In this document: piece by piece, positions 59,491 to 64,000 of the stretch
How the letters are laid out: each line of letters opens with the position of its first letter
Position numbering within the stretch: the stretch's first letter is position 1
NCBI RefSeq assembly: GCF_004797125.1
Contig: NZ_CP038810.1
Span: 1,922,001 to 1,986,000 of the forward strand
Direction of reading: 5' to 3'
Source of the DNA: Flavobacterium sangjuense
GTDB taxonomy: Bacteria > Bacteroidota > Bacteroidia > Flavobacteriales > Flavobacteriaceae
DNA: 64,000 nucleotides
Notes under the pieces: model-generated
Database searches by the model: none
What the model saw: only the letters and a program-made list of their open reading frames with translations
What the model was told of the DNA's origin: nothing
Position numbers and translations under genes: made by a program

Positions 59491-60056
59491 TTTTCAACAC
59501 ACTTCAAATAGTTGATAAAGTAACTTTCGGGTTGATAGGTTTTTTTGTCCAGCTCAGCCGTAAATTCTGTTTTAAAAGGATAATCTATTGTTTCTCCGGC
59601 AAATTTTATTCTTATATAGGTTACAGGCGAAACTTTTAACTCTTCATAATTTTCCTTTGAAAACACAAATGAACCTATCAAAATCCTGCTATTTGGGCTA
59701 TTCTCATTTTGAATTAATGTACCACAAGAGTCATTTCCGACATATATCAAAGTCACAATTTTACCATTATTTAATTGCAAATAAATACGTGAATTCGCAT
59801 CAAAACAATTGGCTTTGATAAAGCCTGAACTTCTTCGTAAAATTTGTGCTTCAAGACCCAAAATACCATTGTTGCTGGTCAGGTTAAAAAAAACATTGGT
59901 AGAATTACCCGCAAAACTTCTCTCAAAAACGATAAATTGTTTGGTCGATTTATAAGTACCTAAACTATCGGTGACATTGGTATCTATTTCGCATGGCTTT
60001 TGAGAAAATACATTCAGGCTGGCAAAAAGAAATAAGGCTAAAACTATCTTGTTCAT
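59487..60056 (-). CDS. Hypothetical secreted protein
   Basis: The 189-residue protein has a signal peptide (about 1-18, VFSQ). The body is beta-rich (FIVFERSFAGNSTNVFFNLTSNNGILGLEAQIL, IYLQLNNGKIVTLIYVGNDSCGTL) and ends in a charged tail. No family is recognised. It starts four bases downstream of the THUMP-like gene, so the two are co-transcribed, and it overlaps the converging dipeptidase gene by four bases. Confidence 0.6.
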   Translation of the reverse strand: MNKIVLALFLFASLNVFSQKPCEIDTNVTDSLGTYKSTKQFIVFERSFAGNSTNVFFNLTSNNGILGLEAQILRRSSGFIKANCFDANSRIYLQLNNGKIVTLIYVGNDSCGTLIQNENSPNSRILIGSFVFSKENYEELKVSPVTYIRIKFAGETIDYPFKTEFTAELDKKTYQPESYFINYLKCVEN

Positions 60057-60059
60057 TAT

Positions 60060-61238
60060 CTATTTTAATTTGCCGCAAAGTAAAACTATTTTATTATTAT
60101 TTACATCAGTTGTGAAAAAACAATACACATTTCCGCCATCTTTAATTTTCCATTTTTTGCGAATGTTTTCAACCGTTTCCGGAAAATTCCGAGTGGTAAT
60201 ATTGGCTTTTTTGTTTTCCAAAACCGATTTCATATTTGATTTGTTGTATTCAAAGCAGTTTTCAATTTCAAAAACTCTTCCCGGAAAATCAATCAAAGTA
60301 TCCGAAGTATAAAGATGCGAATGTTGGTGCAGCTTTTCAACCTCAAAATGAGTTGTAATTTCATCAAATCCACCCGATTTCATGATAGCGGCGTTGGGTT
60401 CGTAAACATATTTTTTTGGCAAACTATAATTTGAAACTGATGCGTTTCCGAGTTTAAAAGTAAATTTTTCTGTCGCATCTTTTGTCAGGTTGCAAGTGAC
60501 AATTTCAATGCTTTTAGAATAATTTTTTTCTAAAATCCAAAGCAATTCTTTGACTTCATTTTCCAGCGCAACAACGTGAATGGCTTTTACATTTTTCAAT
60601 TCTGATAATCCGGCGGTTATATCAAGAATCGGAGCTGTTTTTATCATGATGTTATTGGCAAATCCAAAATAAAAATCCAGCAATTCAGGAACATTCGGCA
60701 AACAATCTTTAAGCATAAATACTTTGCCTTTAGCATCATTTCGTCTGGAAGGATCAATATAAATCCAGTCGAACTTTTGATTTAATTTTGCCAGAATTTC
60801 AGAACTGTCACCTGCAAAACATTCCATATTTTTTAGATGCAATTGTTCAATGTTATGCGCAACAATTTCCGATAATTCCGGATTGATTTCGCAATGAACT
60901 AGCTGATTTACTTTTTTGGAAAAATAAAAATCATCTACACCAAAACCGCCAGTCAAATCAATCAGTTTGTCGCCGGAAATTAATTCTGATTTGTATTCAG
61001 CCGTTTTTTCAGAAGAGGTTTGCTCAACAGAAATTTTGCCTGGATAATATATATTCGAAGTTTTGAACCAAGTGGGAAGTTTGCTTTCGGCTTTCTGTTT
61101 GGCCGCAATTTGATTTAGAATTGTTGTCCAGTCCGAAGCTGGAAATTTGTTTTTTTGCAACGCTAATTTAGATACATCAACATTTATATTTGAAGTAATA
61201 AACTCTTGAATTTCTTCCGATAAAATGGATTTATCCAT
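60060..61238 (-). CDS. Class I methyltransferase with THUMP-like C-terminal domain
   Basis: The 392-residue protein has an N-terminal helical part. A SAM domain follows (KLIDLTGGFGVDDFYFSKKV and HCEINPELSEIVAHNIEQL) with WIYIDPSRRNDAKGKVF. A C-terminal THUMP-like domain includes KKYVYEPNAAIMKSGGFDEITTHF. Its composition suggests an RNA-modifying enzyme, but the target is unknown. The N-terminal region is helical without named domain. Confidence 0.8.
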   Translation of the reverse strand: MDKSILSEEIQEFITSNINVDVSKLALQKNKFPASDWTTILNQIAAKQKAESKLPTWFKTSNIYYPGKISVEQTSSEKTAEYKSELISGDKLIDLTGGFGVDDFYFSKKVNQLVHCEINPELSEIVAHNIEQLHLKNMECFAGDSSEILAKLNQKFDWIYIDPSRRNDAKGKVFMLKDCLPNVPELLDFYFGFANNIMIKTAPILDITAGLSELKNVKAIHVVALENEVKELLWILEKNYSKSIEIVTCNLTKDATEKFTFKLGNASVSNYSLPKKYVYEPNAAIMKSGGFDEITTHFEVEKLHQHSHLYTSDTLIDFPGRVFEIENCFEYNKSNMKSVLENKKANITTRNFPETVENIRKKWKIKDGGNVYCFFTTDVNNNKIVLLCGKLK

Positions 61239-61257
61239 AGGTTGTAAATTTCATTAA

Positions 61258-61294
61258 AAATAAAAAAAACTCGCCAGCAATGACGAGTTTTTAG
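61258..61294 (-). terminator. Terminator of the M43 protease gene
   Basis: AAAACTCG (61266-61273) pairs with CGAGTTTT (61284-61291), followed leftward by a T run (complement of 61262-61269). Confidence 0.75.
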
Positions 61295-61314
61295 CAAATT
61301 TATATAAATAATTA

Positions 61315-62274
61315 TTATGGTTGCGCAAAAGAAAATCTAGCTCCACCAGAAGCAAAGATGGCGTCCATTCTGGCTTTTTGACCTGCAGAGAACATGTACA
61401 TTCCTCTATCATCAGTATAATCCATATAATTCATAGTCATTTCAACCGGAGCTCCTGAGCAAGTACTGTAATGTGGATAAGTAGGAACGCCATAATTTGG
61501 TGCGTTATGAGATGGCGTATCAGAAACTAAATCATTTCCGCAAGTAGCATCACCCCAAATATGACGAAGGTTTAACCAGTGACCCACTTCGTGAGTTGCC
61601 GTTCTTCCTAAATTATAAGGATAGCTTGAACTTGAATTGCTGTAAACACCAAAATACAATGGGTCGATTACAACGCCATCAGTAGCAGATGAACCGCCAG
61701 GAAACTGGGCATAACCCAAAATTCCACCACCAATAGTTCCAACCCAAAAGTTTAATTTTGTAGATGGACTAGTCGGATCTAATCCGCCTTGTTTTGATTT
61801 CTTGATAGCATCTCTTGTTCCCCATGAAGTTTTAGTAGTTGCTTTTCTAATAACCTGGTCTAAAACAAATGAGATTCCAACATTAGCTTTTACACCTGAA
61901 AACAAAGCCGGAACTTGATTATAATCAGTGTTTTGAGCATTGAAATCTTTGTTTAAAACATCAATTTGAGATTGAATTTGAGCTTGAGAAAGATTTCCGG
62001 CCGCATTTCTATACAACACATTTACAACAACAGGAATTTCAATTTTGCCATTTACCAAACGATATTGGTTTGGGTTTCGTAAAGCATTTTCAGTAAATTC
62101 CTCGATTTGACTCATCTTTACAGCCAGTTCCGGATTTTCTTTTAATTGTCTTTCCAGTACTTCCTGAGAAGCACAAGCTCTTTTTGATACTTTAGGGGTG
62201 ATTTGTGAATCATCTTCTTTTTGACAAGAAAACAAAGCCATAATGATGGCTAAGGATAAACAGGTTTTTTTCAT
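61315..62274 (-). CDS. M43 (pappalysin-family) zinc metalloprotease, lipoprotein
   Basis: The 319-residue protein has a lipobox LFSC (Cys17). It carries the extended metzincin motif HEVGHWLNLRH at 228-238 and a Met-turn (MNYMDYTDD, about 281-289), which mark an active zinc protease. A pro-region with RACASQEVLERQLKENPEL lies at 32-50; its Cys may act as a switch. It is probably surface-attached or periplasmic and used in protein degradation. No T9SS tail is present. Confidence 0.9.
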   Translation of the reverse strand: MKKTCLSLAIIMALFSCQKEDDSQITPKVSKRACASQEVLERQLKENPELAVKMSQIEEFTENALRNPNQYRLVNGKIEIPVVVNVLYRNAAGNLSQAQIQSQIDVLNKDFNAQNTDYNQVPALFSGVKANVGISFVLDQVIRKATTKTSWGTRDAIKKSKQGGLDPTSPSTKLNFWVGTIGGGILGYAQFPGGSSATDGVVIDPLYFGVYSNSSSSYPYNLGRTATHEVGHWLNLRHIWGDATCGNDLVSDTPSHNAPNYGVPTYPHYSTCSGAPVEMTMNYMDYTDDRGMYMFSAGQKARMDAIFASGGARFSFAQP

Positions 62275-62372
62275 TTTAATTTGGGTTTTTTTTCGCTGCG
62301 CTCCAGATTAAATAATTTTCTTAATCTCAAATGCCTCGAGTGGTTAATTAATTAGCACAATTTTATGAAATA

Positions 62373-62391
62373 TTTTAGCAGTTTGCTAAAA
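62373..62391. promoter_or_regulatory. Palindrome upstream of the M43 protease gene
   Basis: TTTTAGCA (62373-62380) and TGCTAAAA (62384-62391) are inverted around GTT, about 100 bases before the protease start. It may be an operator. The rest of this 211-base gap has no clear promoter, and only one doubtful 44-codon frame. Confidence 0.35.
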
Positions 62392-62485
62392 AAGGATGGC
62401 TACTTTTCAACAAATCGATGAACAACATCAATTTTTAGGATTAACCATTAATTGCCCAATAAAAAAGAAAGAAATAAACTATAGG

Positions 62486-63127
62486 TTAATTATTGAAAAT
62501 ATAATTCAAAATATTAGCACCCATTTTTAATGCTTTTTCGCGCACTTCTTTTGGGTCATTATGAACTTCCGGATCTTCCCAGCCATCGCCCAAATCACAT
62601 TCAAACGTGTAGAGCAATACCAATCGGTTGTCAATAAAAATCCCAAACGCTTGCGGACGTTTGCCATCGTGTTCATGGATTTTTGGTAATCCATTGGCGA
62701 AAAGATTTGGCTTTTGAAAAATAGGATGGTTTGCAGGCACTTCAACCAAATCATTGTTAGGGAAAATACGTTTTATTTCTCTGCGGATATATTGATCCAT
62801 ACCATAATTGTCATCGGCATGAAGAAATCCACCGGAAAGTAAATAGTTTCTCAGGTTGCTGATTTCGGCATCGCTAAAAACCACATTGCCATGACCAGTC
62901 ATGTGTACAAAAGGGTAAGAGAAGATTTCAGAACTTCCGGGTTCAACCGTAGCCGGTTTTGGTTTGATATAGGTATTAATCGTTTGATTGGCGTATTTTA
63001 TAAGGTTTGGCAATGAAGTCGGATTCGAATACCAATCACCACCGCCACTGTATTTTAGCAACGCAATTTCCTGAGAGAAACCTGTTGCTGAAATCAATAC
63101 AATAAAAAGGAAAAATAGTTTTTTCAT
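62486..63127 (-). CDS. DUF4159 secreted protein
   Basis: I use the ATG at 63125-63127 (MKKLFFLFIVLISATGFSQEI), giving 213 residues with a signal peptide ending GFSQ; the longer frame runs through the end of rsmE. DUF4159 features include YSGGGDWYSNPTSLPNLIKYAN, FVHMTGHGNVVFSDAEISNLRNYLLSGGFLHADDNYGMD and LLYTFECDLGDGWEDPEVH. The fold resembles glutamine-amidotransferase-like domains. Function unknown; often linked to gliding or MoxR gene sets in other genomes. Confidence 0.85.
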   Translation of the reverse strand: MKKLFFLFIVLISATGFSQEIALLKYSGGGDWYSNPTSLPNLIKYANQTINTYIKPKPATVEPGSSEIFSYPFVHMTGHGNVVFSDAEISNLRNYLLSGGFLHADDNYGMDQYIRREIKRIFPNNDLVEVPANHPIFQKPNLFANGLPKIHEHDGKRPQAFGIFIDNRLVLLYTFECDLGDGWEDPEVHNDPKEVREKALKMGANILNYIFNN

Positions 63128-63128
63128 G

Positions 63129-63836
63129 TTAAGCTTCATTCTTAAAAACCACGCTGTGACAAGCCACAATAGCAGCTGTTTCTGTACGTAACCGTGTTGT
63201 TCCCAAAGATACAGGAATAAAATTAGCAGCAATCGCCTGTTGGATTTCTTTAACAGAAAAATCACCTTCAGGACCAATCAGTATGGTTACGTCTTCATTG
63301 GGTTTTAATTCATTTTTCAACGATTTCTTAGCTGTTTCCTCGCAATGTGCAATAAATAATTGTCCGGAATTTTGAGTTTTGACAAAATCTTTAAAGCTGA
63401 TAGGGTCGTTTAATTTTGGCAAATAATAATGCAAAGATTGCTTCATCGCTGATTCTAAAATCTTCTGAAACCGATCTATTTTGATTACCTTTCTTTCGGA
63501 ATGCTCACAGATAATTGGCGTTATTTCCTGGATTCCAATTTCGGTTGCTTTTTCCAAAAACCATTCGTAGCGTTCGTTCATTTTGGTAGGAGCAACAGCT
63601 AAATGCAAACGAAATTTTGATGCTTGCTGTTTCTCAAAAGAAACAATTTTTACGGTACATTTATTATCTGATGCAATGGTAATTTCGGTTGTAAATAAAA
63701 AGCCTAAACCATTTGTAACGTGTAAAATATCGCTTTCTTTTTTACGCAGCACTTTAATAATATGCTTGCTTTCTTCTTTGTCAAAAACAAAGGAAGTCTG
63801 GGTTTCGTTTATCGTTGGATTATAGAATAACTGCAT
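63129..63836 (-). CDS. rsmE: 16S rRNA m3U1498 methyltransferase
   Basis: The 235-residue SPOUT enzyme methylates U1498 of 16S rRNA. It shows HIIKVLRKKESDILHVTNG near the start, TKMNERYEWFLEKATEIGIQEITPIICEHSERKVI and the knotted SAM site LIGPEGDFSVKEIQQA, then SLGTTRLRTETAAIVA. It lies between DUF4159 and the end of tsaD. Confidence 0.93.
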   Translation of the reverse strand: MQLFYNPTINETQTSFVFDKEESKHIIKVLRKKESDILHVTNGLGFLFTTEITIASDNKCTVKIVSFEKQQASKFRLHLAVAPTKMNERYEWFLEKATEIGIQEITPIICEHSERKVIKIDRFQKILESAMKQSLHYYLPKLNDPISFKDFVKTQNSGQLFIAHCEETAKKSLKNELKPNEDVTILIGPEGDFSVKEIQQAIAANFIPVSLGTTRLRTETAAIVACHSVVFKNEA

Positions 63837-63841
63837 CGTTT

Positions 63842-64000
63842 TTAAAATTCTATTCGTGCTTTAGAAACCACATTAGCATCCGAAAATTTATCGTGTAAAT
63901 ATTTTTGATAACCTACAATTCCAATCATCGCAGCGTTGTCTGTAGTGTATTCAAATTTGGGAACAAAAGTTTTCCAGCCGTATTTGCTCTCAGCATCTTT
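63842..64000 (-). CDS. tsaD: tRNA N6-threonylcarbamoyladenosine transferase TsaD, C-terminal end only
   Basis: The 52 visible codons end at a TAA (complement of 63842-63844) and contain YTTDNAAMIGIVGYQKYL, the C-terminal iron-binding and catalytic segment of TsaD/Gcp. The protein transfers threonylcarbamoyl to A37 of ANN-decoding tRNAs. The start is outside the window. It abuts rsmE, five bases upstream of it in the direction of transcription. Confidence 0.9.
   Translation of the reverse strand, partial: KDAESKYGWKTFVPKFEYTTDNAAMIGIVGYQKYLHDKFSDANVVSKARIEF

Overview
The window looks like a stretch of chromosome from a Flavobacterium-type member of the Bacteroidota. The evidence is the AT-rich sequence, promoter boxes of the TTTG / TAnnTTTG type, two proteins with type IX secretion (Por) sorting tails, many SPII lipoproteins, and a gene order (parA-parB-DUF5683-dapB-lepB) that I recall from flavobacterial genomes. 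I see no phage, transposase, integron, CRISPR array, rRNA or tRNA. Coding density is high and no gene-free gap exceeds about 300 bases.

Layout. 1-3.5 kb: parAB, a DUF5683 membrane protein, dapB and the start of lepB, all leftward. 3.6-10.2 kb: a dienoyl-CoA-reductase-like SDR, a T9SS cargo protein, a TPR/LuxR-type membrane regulator, a methionine/kynurenine-type aminotransferase and three small proteins. 10.3-11.8 kb: pyrR-pyrB. 11.8-20.3 kb: a DUF349 protein, a secreted endonuclease, an RNA m5C methyltransferase, Kup, and a secreted protein with a 117-bp tandem repeat. 20.5-21.9 kb: an ECF sigma factor with two membrane/periplasmic partners. 22-30.4 kb: metabolic and repair genes (SRPBCC protein, a large methyltransferase, MazG-like protein, GNAT, Gfo/Idh, ilvE, mnmD). 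30.5-31.4 kb: three tandem paralogous genes for 64-71 aa proteins of unknown function. 31.4-36 kb: oxyR, a SulP anion transporter and two beta-carbonic anhydrases, probably a bicarbonate uptake/hydration set. 36-43.8 kb: LETM1-like protein, SodC, YitT, YaaA and unknowns. 43.9-48.5 kb: tetR-tolC-emrA-emrB efflux operon. 48.7-55.2 kb: a complete trp operon, trpE-G-D-C-F-B-A, preceded by a 17-codon leader peptide with three consecutive Trp codons and a terminator. 55.3-57 kb: marR, nitroreductase, yceI. 57.1-64 kb: rhodanese, NDH-2, M15 dipeptidase, THUMP-like methyltransferase, M43 metalloprotease, DUF4159, rsmE and the end of tsaD.

The most interesting observations are the trp attenuator, the tandem trio of small proteins, a 25-bp dispersed repeat that encodes the lipobox region of two lipoproteins and also lies inside a DUF349 gene, other intergenic repeats (one inside the trp operon, one a perfect 28-bp inverted repeat), and paired palindromic operators in front of the TetR and MarR genes. 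All functional statements are read by eye from motifs; no database search was run.
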